Made by a program: the position numbers and the translations under genes | Shown: in pieces, positions 6,118 to 14,300 of the stretch | Position numbering within the stretch: the stretch's first letter is position 1 | Layout: every line of letters begins with the position of its first letter | The notes under the pieces: generated by a model | Databases searched by the model: none | Seen by the model: only the letters and a program-made list of their open reading frames with translations | What the model was told of the DNA's origin: nothing | Assembly: GCA_003577005.1 (NCBI GenBank) | Contig: QEUW01000068.1 | Location: 1 to 31,558, forward strand | Direction: 5' to 3' | From: Chloroflexota bacterium | Lineage (GTDB): Bacteria > Chloroflexota > Anaerolineae > Caldilineales > Caldilineaceae | DNA: 31,558 nucleotides

Positions 6118-7460
6118 CAGTTACTCACCCAGGGTAAATGAGATTGCGGGTCGCACACTTCGTTGGCGGCGCCTGGCGTAACGCAGGCATTCTGGACCCA
6201 AGTATCGCCCCCATCGGGGTAGCGAGTCCAGGCCACATTGGGGGACACAGGGCCAAACTCGATTTCGTCGATGGGCTCAAGTTCAGCATGAGCATAGATC
6301 GCCAGATATTCACCATCGCGCGACAGGGCAAAGTTGGTGTGGAGCGCCCGGTCTGGGTCATTCACGTCGCTCGTATTGTCGGCGTAGAAGATGATAAACC
6401 CACCCGGCGGGATGGTCAGACCGCTTGGAATTGGGTACTTCGTTGGCAGATTGCGGCTGTCGGTCAGAAAGAGACCATCCAACGAAACTTGGTTGGGGCC
6501 AGGGTTGAAAAGCTCGATCCAGTCCGGAGACTCAGTGGGGTCAACTGGGCTGGCCAGTGAACCCTCGTTGTCAGCCACGATCTCATTGATAAAAATGAGC
6601 GGCGCCTGAAAGCCGACCATATAACGGAAAGGCTGTTGTGTCACTCGCGGCATGCGGCTGCTCAAATCGTCGATATCGGTGGCGACGATGTAATAGCCGA
6701 CCAGCGCACGGTCTGGCAGTGGGGGAATCTGTGCGCTGTAGAGGTCGCCGGTAGCAGTCATGGGCACCGCGACTTCGCCAACACCAGTGGTCATATAAAA
6801 AAGAGTGACGCTGGCCAGGCCGCGCTCATCGACGACTTTGGCCGTGATCGTCACCGTGTCGCTGATCCCCGGTTCAGGTGGCATTTGTTGCACGTTGGAA
6901 ATCTCGGGCGGCAGAAAGTTATTGGTCGCGCCCGGCGTCGGTGTCAGGAAGGTGCGCCACGACTCACCGCCATCGACAGCTCGACCCTCAGAGACGTCGG
7001 GCTCTTGTAGCCCGTAGGTGTAGCTATCGATATAGGTCTCGCTTGCTCCACTAAAGAGGCCGATAAATCCCCCGTGACGGCTCAGGGCGAAGTTGAGGTG
7101 TAGAGGACCCTGGCCAGGATCATTGTCTGCATAGAAGATCAGAAACCCACCCGCCGGGATCGTCAGGCCATCGGTGATAGTGAAGCGGGTCGGGCGGTCG
7201 GGGTTGTCGGTCAGAAAGAGGCCGTCCAGAGCGACATCGGTTGACCCTGTGTTGTGCAGTTCGATCCAGTCGGGGAACTCACCCGGCTCGTCAGGGTCTT
7301 CCAGCGTGTTCTTGTTGTCAGCCATGAACTCATTGATGCGCAGATTCGACTGGTTGCCCGGTTCTGCGGGAGCGGCGGCAGCCAAAGACCAGGTGAGCGT
7401 TGTCACTCCGAACAAAGCCAACAGGCCGGCTACCAACAGGATTAACGAACGAGAGATCAT
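6117..7460 (-). CDS. Secreted protein with two lamin-tail domains
   Basis: 447 residues. A signal peptide (about 1-30, hydrophobic LILLVAGLLALFGVTTLTW, cleavage near AAAAPA) is followed by LTD 1 (about 38-180, opening LRINEFMADN, with FPDWIELHN), an Ig-like beta domain (about 181-283, SDTVTITAKVVDERG and YYIVATDIDD) and LTD 2 (about 288-440, opening LIFINEIVADN, with SPDWIELFN). LTDs are Ig-like beta-sandwiches on bacterial surface proteins, commonly beside nucleases or CotH. The protein ends SHLPWVSN, matching the LPxV endings of the two larger LTD proteins nearby. The start at 7460 has AAGGAG 8 nt upstream. It lies downstream of the FG-GAP gene on the same strand (107-nt gap), so it may share its transcript. 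No catalytic domain is present; a structural or adhesive surface role is likely. Confidence 0.9.
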   Translation of the reverse strand: MISRSLILLVAGLLALFGVTTLTWSLAAAAPAEPGNQSNLRINEFMADNKNTLEDPDEPGEFPDWIELHNTGSTDVALDGLFLTDNPDRPTRFTITDGLTIPAGGFLIFYADNDPGQGPLHLNFALSRHGGFIGLFSGASETYIDSYTYGLQEPDVSEGRAVDGGESWRTFLTPTPGATNNFLPPEISNVQQMPPEPGISDTVTITAKVVDERGLASVTLFYMTTGVGEVAVPMTATGDLYSAQIPPLPDRALVGYYIVATDIDDLSSRMPRVTQQPFRYMVGFQAPLIFINEIVADNEGSLASPVDPTESPDWIELFNPGPNQVSLDGLFLTDSRNLPTKYPIPSGLTIPPGGFIIFYADNTSDVNDPDRALHTNFALSRDGEYLAIYAHAELEPIDEIEFGPVSPNVAWTRYPDGGDTWVQNACVTPGAANEVCDPQSHLPWVSN

Positions 7461-7517
7461 GATGCAAACTCCTTGCTTCTGGCGGCTCGGCTAGCGAGAT
7501 CCAGTCCCACGGACCAT

Positions 7518-7532
7518 CCTCACCAGGTGAGG
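7518..7532. repeat. Short palindrome CCTCACC-A-GGTGAGG in the LTD intergenic gap
   Basis: A perfect 7-bp inverted repeat lies between the double-LTD gene and the FG-GAP gene. It may be an operator or attenuating hairpin; there is no T-run. Confidence 0.4.
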
Positions 7533-7567
7533 GGTAAGGTGGGGCTGATCACAAGCGGCCAGCCAGG

Positions 7568-10500
7568 TCATGGACAGGCAACCGCGCGGTAGACAAAGGG
7601 CAAATGGACATCGTTGGCGCTGGCAACATCGACATTGGGCCCGCCTGGCGTCGGCGCCGCCAGACGCTGCCAGCGGTCGCTGCCATTAGGAAAACGTCCC
7701 GATGAGAGATTGAGCGGTTGCTCACCAAACACGATTTCATCCAGCTTGCGGAACCCCGTTGTGGTCGTTTCGTAGAGACCAATGGCTTCTCCGTTTTTTT
7801 CTAATTTGAAATTGAGATGGAGCGGCCCTCGCCCGGGGTCGCCATCCGCAATAAAAACGAGATAGCCAAAGGGAGGAATCACAACACCGTCGGCAATCTG
7901 GTGTCTGTCCGGTATGGCTAGATTATCGGTGAGAAATTTGCCGCCCAGGTTGATAGGCATGGCCGAGGAATTATAGATCTCAAGCCAGTCGGGGAAGCGA
8001 CGCGGGTCGGCCGGGTCGACTGCCATCGATTCGTTAGCGGCCATAAACTCGTTGATCAGCAACACAGAGCGTTCGGTGAGATGGGGTAACGCCTCCTGAT
8101 CATTGCGACGCATGTACTCGGCCTGCAACGGCAGACCTGTGGCGCTGTTCTGCGCCACCCGGCTACTGACGACGTTGACGGTGCGAAAAGCGCGCACCCC
8201 ATTCTGACAACTCGTGGCGGTCCCTTCAAACACAATCGCAAAAGCGGCGACACCACCAACGGGGATGTGGGTATTCGGATCATCTGGCGACAGTTGAAGC
8301 AGTTGTCGTCCATCGTCGGTAAGTTCCAGCGGGGTAGCAACCGCCATCAGGGGACTGGTATTCGGATCAAACGCCTTCTCGCAACAGTTGATGCGGTAGA
8401 CATTGATGCGCTGTACCAACGAGTTGACCTGGCTGGCCTGGAGTGGCGCTCCGCTTTCATCTTGTAGCTGTACTTCAAAATTGGCCAAGAGCAAGTCTGG
8501 GTCGCCGGGTCGGCCACGATGGGTGACGAGCAGGTAGAGAATGGAGGGGTTATCGGGGGCATGGTCGGCGCTGATAGCGTACTGCCCACCGACATTCTCA
8601 TACCAGGCAAACTTGCCGTCGTCGCGTGATGCTGAAATCACATCGATATCGCCATCGCCGTCGATGTCAGCTGCATACACACCATGGGCAACCTGTGTAT
8701 TGTTGACAATGATATGTTCCACAAAGGTGGGTGGGTTGCCGCCCAGGTTCTCGTACCAGGCGATGGTATTGGAGCCCTCGACAGCGGCAAAGATATCGAC
8801 ATCGCCATCGTGGTCGGCGTCACCGGCATAAACCGCATGAACCGCTGGCGCTGATTGGCTGATAAAGTGCATGCGGAAAGTCGGCGGCGACCCGCCCAAG
8901 TTTTCGTACCAGCGGATGCTATTCTCGTATTCGACCGCAACAACGATATCCATGTCGCCGTCCCCATTGAGATCGTCAGCATGGATATGCTGGACGCCAC
9001 CGGCGCTTCCGTCAATGACATGTTCGTGAAATTGCAGCGGTGTGCCGCCCAGGTTTTCGTACCAGGCAACCTTGTTGTCATCTTGGGAGGCCGACATCAA
9101 GTCCAGATCGCCATCGCCATCCAGGTCAGCGGCGTAAGCTGAACGCGCGTATTTCGCCTGGTTTGTCACGGTGTGGCGCTGGAAGGTAGGGGGACGGCCG
9201 CCGAGATTCTCATACCAGTAGATAGCATTGTCGGTATCCGAGGCCGAATAGAGATCGAGATCTCCGTCCTGGTCCAGATCGGCAATCAGCACGGCGCGCG
9301 CACCCAGGGCTTGTTGTGTCACGATATGGCTGGCAAAGGTAGGGGGGGTGCCGCCCAGGTTTTCATACCAGGCGATCTGGTTGTCGCGCTTGGAGGCTGC
9401 CACCACGTCGAGGTCACCATCTCCGTCCAAATCGCCAGCCGCCACCCAGCGCCCGCCGCTGAGATTGGTGCCGATGACGTGCGTCGTAAAACTGGGGGGG
9501 ATGGCGCCGTTGTTCTGGTGCCAGGCGACTTCGTATTCCGCTACGGAAAGGAGATCCGTATGTCCATCTCCGTCCACATCGGCGGCATGGATACTGCGTG
9601 CGCCCTGGCGAACATAGAAGACATTCTGCGTGGCTGCATTATAGATGGCTGTCCGGCGGATGGCCTGATTGGGATACCAGGTGACCCGGCCATCCTTGCG
9701 CGAGGCCGAGAGCACATCCAGGTCACCATCCCCATCGAGATCGGCGGCATGGACCGCCCGTGCGCCCAGCGCGTTGGTGCTGATTAACCGCATGGTAAAG
9801 GCAGGCGGTCCGGCGCCGTTGTTCTCAAACCAGGCCACTTTGTTGTCATCGCTCGACGCGACCAACAGGTCGATATCACCATCGCCATCCAGGTCAGCGG
9901 CGAGAACATCCTTGGCATGGTTCGTATCGTTGTTCAACACGTGGGGGACAAAGACAGGGGGAGAACCACCAATGTTCTCGAGCCAACCGACCTCATTGTT
10001 GTTCTCGCTTGCATAGGCAATATCCAGATCGCCATCCCGGTCGACATCCGCCACATAGATTGCCTTGGCATAATTTTGGCCCGGCGGTGGCAACATAGGT
10101 TGGTAAACTACCACTTCAGAAAAATTAGGCGGTCTGGCGCCGTCGTTGAGATAGATGGCGATCTTGTTGTCGTTTTCTGAGGCCGAGACGATGTCAATGG
10201 CGCCATCGCCGTTCATATCGCCGGCATGAACCGAGACAGCGCCCAGCGCGTTGGCGCTTACCAGCCGCTGTACAAAGGCGGGTGGTCGTGTGCCGCTATT
10301 TTCGTACCACGTGATGCTGTTGCCATCGCGCGCGGCAAGCAACAGATCCAGATCGCCATCGCGATCCAGATCCACGACATGAACCGCCACCGAATAAGGT
10401 AGCGCGCCTGCGACCCGATGAGGCGTGAACCAACCACCGTCGCGCAAGTTGTTCTCGAACCAAACCAGGGTGCCGGTTGCGCCGATACTCTCGTCGGTGG

Positions 10501-10882
10501 CGGCCGGGTTCAGCTCGCCTACACCGACGACAACAACATCCATGTCCCCATCGTGGTCGAGATCGCCCGGCCGGACAGTGTAGGCCCCCTGGACATAACC
10601 GATTTGGTGGCGCGCAAATCCCGGAAAAGGGCCGCCCAAATTTTCGAGCCAGAGCACCTGCCCGCTTTCTCGGCTCACAGCGATGACATCAAGGTCACCG
10701 TCCCCGTCCAGGTCGGCGCTCCTGACGGAATGGGCACCTGCCAGATCGCTTACCAGATCGATTCCGTCCTGGGCGACCGCTGCGTAAGGATCGGCTGCCA
10801 TAAGGCCAAAGAAATGAAACCCGAATAAGATCGTACCGACAACGAGCCCCGCCAGAACGCGGTATATGTTTGGTTTTCTCAT
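7568..10882 (-). CDS. Secreted 14-repeat FG-GAP/VCBS propeller protein with C-terminal LTD
   Basis: 1104 residues. After a hydrophobic N-terminal segment (about 9-30, VLAGLVVGTILFGFHFFGLM) come fourteen repeats of about 55 residues, each with a calcium-loop motif of the type ADLDGDGDLD and a second strand of the type NKVAWYENLGG. They span roughly residues 45-810. Fourteen blades fits two seven-bladed beta-propellers. A region without recognisable family follows (about 810-930, with cysteine pair CC), then one LTD (about 935-1085, opening LLINEFMAAN, with FPDWLEIYN). The C-terminus is VHLPFVYRAVACP, an LPxV ending with five extra residues. The DxDxDG loops predict calcium binding and an extracellular site. 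The start at 10882 has only a weak ribosome-binding site; a possible structured leader lies at 10949-11013. It faces away from the CotH gene across a 459-bp divergent region. Confidence 0.92.
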   Translation of the reverse strand: MRKPNIYRVLAGLVVGTILFGFHFFGLMAADPYAAVAQDGIDLVSDLAGAHSVRSADLDGDGDLDVIAVSRESGQVLWLENLGGPFPGFARHQIGYVQGAYTVRPGDLDHDGDMDVVVVGVGELNPAATDESIGATGTLVWFENNLRDGGWFTPHRVAGALPYSVAVHVVDLDRDGDLDLLLAARDGNSITWYENSGTRPPAFVQRLVSANALGAVSVHAGDMNGDGAIDIVSASENDNKIAIYLNDGARPPNFSEVVVYQPMLPPPGQNYAKAIYVADVDRDGDLDIAYASENNNEVGWLENIGGSPPVFVPHVLNNDTNHAKDVLAADLDGDGDIDLLVASSDDNKVAWFENNGAGPPAFTMRLISTNALGARAVHAADLDGDGDLDVLSASRKDGRVTWYPNQAIRRTAIYNAATQNVFYVRQGARSIHAADVDGDGHTDLLSVAEYEVAWHQNNGAIPPSFTTHVIGTNLSGGRWVAAGDLDGDGDLDVVAASKRDNQIAWYENLGGTPPTFASHIVTQQALGARAVLIADLDQDGDLDLYSASDTDNAIYWYENLGGRPPTFQRHTVTNQAKYARSAYAADLDGDGDLDLMSASQDDNKVAWYENLGGTPLQFHEHVIDGSAGGVQHIHADDLNGDGDMDIVVAVEYENSIRWYENLGGSPPTFRMHFISQSAPAVHAVYAGDADHDGDVDIFAAVEGSNTIAWYENLGGNPPTFVEHIIVNNTQVAHGVYAADIDGDGDIDVISASRDDGKFAWYENVGGQYAISADHAPDNPSILYLLVTHRGRPGDPDLLLANFEVQLQDESGAPLQASQVNSLVQRINVYRINCCEKAFDPNTSPLMAVATPLELTDDGRQLLQLSPDDPNTHIPVGGVAAFAIVFEGTATSCQNGVRAFRTVNVVSSRVAQNSATGLPLQAEYMRRNDQEALPHLTERSVLLINEFMAANESMAVDPADPRRFPDWLEIYNSSAMPINLGGKFLTDNLAIPDRHQIADGVVIPPFGYLVFIADGDPGRGPLHLNFKLEKNGEAIGLYETTTTGFRKLDEIVFGEQPLNLSSGRFPNGSDRWQRLAAPTPGGPNVDVASANDVHLPFVYRAVACP

Positions 10883-11341
10883 AGCCTGGCCATGTACTCA
10901 CTTACTTCATGCACAAAACCTTTCATTGGAAAGTACCCGCGTGTAGGGAGTTCTGCTTTTCCCCACAGCCACCCCCGGCGGGGCAACCCTATCATCTTTG
11001 CCTAGAGAGAACCGCAGACAACCGAACACATAGGAACGGAGTGGGAGAATTTCCATCCAAGAGATACCCGCAACATAGAGATTGTTCAACTACGGCGGGC
11101 ACAAACTCCTCTACTCCCATCAAACCCTGGAGAGCGGAACATCTTCGTGATAAAGAGCGGATTCGGGATGTCGAGTGCGATGAGTTTGCGCACTACAGTC
11201 GTACTGGCGGAGCAATTATATAATTTGCAGACAACTGCCAGTATCCACTGTATCCTTTGCTCGACCGCTGTTCGAGAAACCCCTGTTCGAGAAGCCCTTG
11301 GCCGGGAAGATGGCAAAGATCAACAGCTATGGTAGTATAAT
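10883..11341. other. Divergent intergenic region between two LTD gene units
   Basis: No credible gene is visible in these 459 bp. It must contain promoters for both the minus-strand FG-GAP gene and the plus-strand CotH gene. Visible elements are a possible multi-stem leader (10949-11013, minus), an AATTATATAATT palindrome (about 11213-11224), a two-copy 15-bp direct repeat with core TGTTCGAGAA at about 11270-11300, and a TATAAT that ends one base before the first possible CotH start (11336-11341). Confidence 0.6.
10949..11013 (-). promoter_or_regulatory. Possible structured 5' leader of the FG-GAP gene
   Basis: Read on the minus strand, GGTTCT and AGAACT close a stem enclosing GGCAA/TTGCC (loop AGATGATAGGG) and CCGCC/GGTGG (loop GGG), a three-way-junction-like arrangement ending 66 nt before the start codon. 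The segment GATGATAGGGTTGCC recalls part of the GEMM-I (cyclic di-GMP) consensus, but the remaining GEMM core is not found, so no riboswitch family is claimed. Confidence 0.2.
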
Positions 11342-14300
11342 ATGAGTAAAATCAGAATCGCAAATACATTTACGGATGGCTTTCTTCCTAAACGGTCGCT
11401 TGTACAAAACACAGAGCCTATGCTGCACATGCTCGTTTTCTGGCTCCGCCTGAGTGCGCAAATCATTTTACTCATCGTTTGTCTCCCCACCAGCGCGCAC
11501 GCCCAGGCAGCACCCGCGACCGCAGATGATGAGACCTCGCTTCCAATTGTGATCAACGAGATCCTCGTCGATCCGCTCAAGAAACACGAGTTGCTCGAGT
11601 TTATCGAGCTCTACAATCCCAACCCACAACCGGTCGATCTCAGCTACTGGACACTCTCTGACGCCGTAGATTTTTTCTTTACCCCCGGCACGCTGATAGA
11701 GGCCGGTGGTTACCTGGTAGTGGCGCAGGACCCGGGCGCTCTTTGGTCCCACACCGGCGTTACCGCGCTTGGTCCCTTCGCCGGACGGCTGGATAACGAA
11801 GGTGAGGCCATCATCCTGCGCGACAACCATGCTGCCGTTGTCGATGAAGTGTCCTATGGGCTAGGCTTTCCCTGGCCCATCACCGGTCAGGGGGATGAAC
11901 GGTCGCTGCAATTGCTCAACCCGGCGCTGGACAACAGCCGCCCCGGCGCCTGGCGATCGGCGCCGCCGACCCCCGGCGCATCCAACGCCAATCTCGTGGA
12001 CAATCCGCCCCCGGCTATCGAGGCGGTGAGCCACACACCTGCCGCCCCAACGTCGCATGACACTGTCCTTGTGAGCGCCACCGTGGCAGACAACGATGGG
12101 GTAGCCGGTGTCTATCTGCACTACCAGGTAGTGGCGCCGGGTGCGTATATTCGAATCGAGGACCCGGCCTATCTGACACAATGGATCACCCTCGCAATGA
12201 CGCCAACTGGCGATGATCGCTATAGTGTAGAGATGCCCCCTGGGGCCCGGCTTCATCGCCACCTGGTCCGCTACCGGGTGAGCGCAATCGACCACGGCGG
12301 TCGCAGTGTGCTGGTTCCCTATGGTGATGATCCGCAGCCCAATTTTGCCTATTTCGTCTACGATGGAATCCCAATCTGGCACGGCGCTATCCGACCAGGA
12401 GCGGCGGATATCCAGGGCCAGGTGCAGGCTTATGATTTCAATACGATGCGACCCCTACCCGTCTATCACTTTCTAGCCCGCCGCACCGATGTAGAGGATG
12501 CCCAATTCATCCCCAATTCACAGCGGGAGGAGGGCTATATGGGCGGCGAATACCTTTGGCAGGGTACGTTGGTCTACAACGGGCAGGTCTATGATCATAT
12601 CGGCTTCCGCGCCCGCGGAGCCCTTCGTCGCTACTCGCTGGGCAAGAATATGTGGAAGTTTAACTTTCACCCCGGCCACCGCCTCCAGGCCCTTAACGAT
12701 TATGGGGAACCCTACCCCGCTCCCTGGGACAAGCTCAACCTTTCGGGCGTCATCCAGCACGCCATTCGCGGCTATCGAGGGGAGCAGGGGCTCTTTGAGT
12801 CTGTCGGGTATCGGCTCTTCAACCTCGCCGATGCACCGGCCTCGGACACCCATTTTGTGCATTTCCGCGTCATCGATGGGCCAGATGAACAGGGCGTCGA
12901 CCAGTACGGCGGAGACTTTTGGGGGCTCTACCTGGCCGTCGAAGAGGTGGATGGGCACTTTCTCGATGCACGCGATCTACCCGACGGCAATCTCTATAAG
13001 ATGGAAAACGGTACGGGCGAACTCAACAACCAGGGTCTTCTCGCCCCTACCAATAAGAGTGATCTCAATACCTTTCTCAATACCTACACACGGCGCACGC
13101 CTGATACCGACTGGTGGCGTCAGAACTTTGATCTGACAGGCTACTATAGCTTTCGCACGATTCTCGAAGCGATCCGTCATTATGATACCAATTTGGATAA
13201 GAATTATTTCTATTTCCATAACCCGGATGATAACCGATGGTCGATCATCCCGTGGGATCTGGATATTACCTGGGCGCTCCATAATACCGGCGACGGCAAC
13301 GAACCCTTCCGTGACCGGGTGCTTGCTATCCCCGAATTCCAGATCGCCTACCAAAACCGCCTGCGTGAATTGCGTGACCTGCTCTTCAACCCCGACCAGG
13401 CTTTTCTGCTTATCGACGAATACGCCGCCTTTATCAACACCCCCGCCGATGGTCTGGCGATGGTTGATGCCGACCGCGCCAAATGGGACTACAACCCCAT
13501 CCTGACCAACCGCAAATATGTGGAGACCGACCGTGCCGGCCACGGCAAGTTCTATCAACGCCCACCCTCGCGCGACTTCGCCGGTATGGTCCAGTTGATG
13601 AAAGAGTGGGTGGTCTTTCGCAGCCAGTGGATCGACCAGACGCTGCTGACCGACCCTTTTATTCCGGAGACGCCGACCGTCAGCTACAATGGGCCGCCAA
13701 GCTATCCAGCCGACCAACTCAGCTTTCAGAGTACACCCTTTACCGACAGCTACGCTGCCTTTGCGGCCATACAATGGCGCGCAGCCCAGGTGGTGGCCCC
13801 TGGGCTGCCAGGTTATGTGCCGGATAGACCCAACCGCTACGAAATCGAGGCAACCTGGCAAAGCGGTGAACTTACTACGTTTACGCCAGCCATCATCCTG
13901 CCGCCCGGCGCCTGCCTGCCTGGCTACGTCTGCCGCGTGCGGGTGCGGGTGAAGAACACCGTGGGCCGCTGGAGCCACTGGTCGCCGCCCGTCGAGTTCT
14001 ATACCGGACCGCCCGCACACCCGCCGATTACCACGCTGAAGATCACGGAGTTGATGTACCATCCGCTGCGCCAGGGTTATCTGCCTGAAACCGAATTCGA
14101 ATTTATCGAATTGAAAAATGTGGAGGAAACGCCGCTCGACCTCACCGGTCTGCGCTTTATAGCAGGCATCTCTTTCACGTTTCCTGCGGGTACGGTGTTG
14201 CCGCCGGGTAAATTTGCCGTCCTGGCCAGCAACAGTGCCCACTTTGAAACCACCTATGGCCTTACGCCGCTGGGGGAATATCGGAAAAAGCTAGGCAACA

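Noticed and set aside
10949..11013. A full cyclic di-GMP (GEMM-I) riboswitch
   Set aside because: Only a fragment resembling the 3' part of the consensus is present; the GGGCAAAC and tetraloop-receptor parts were not found, so it is listed only as a possible structured leader.
12977..14242. Long antisense open frames under the CotH gene (12977-14242 and 14615-15757, minus)
   Set aside because: The sense frame has clear CotH and LTD domains over the whole length; the antisense products match nothing and have the composition of shadow frames.
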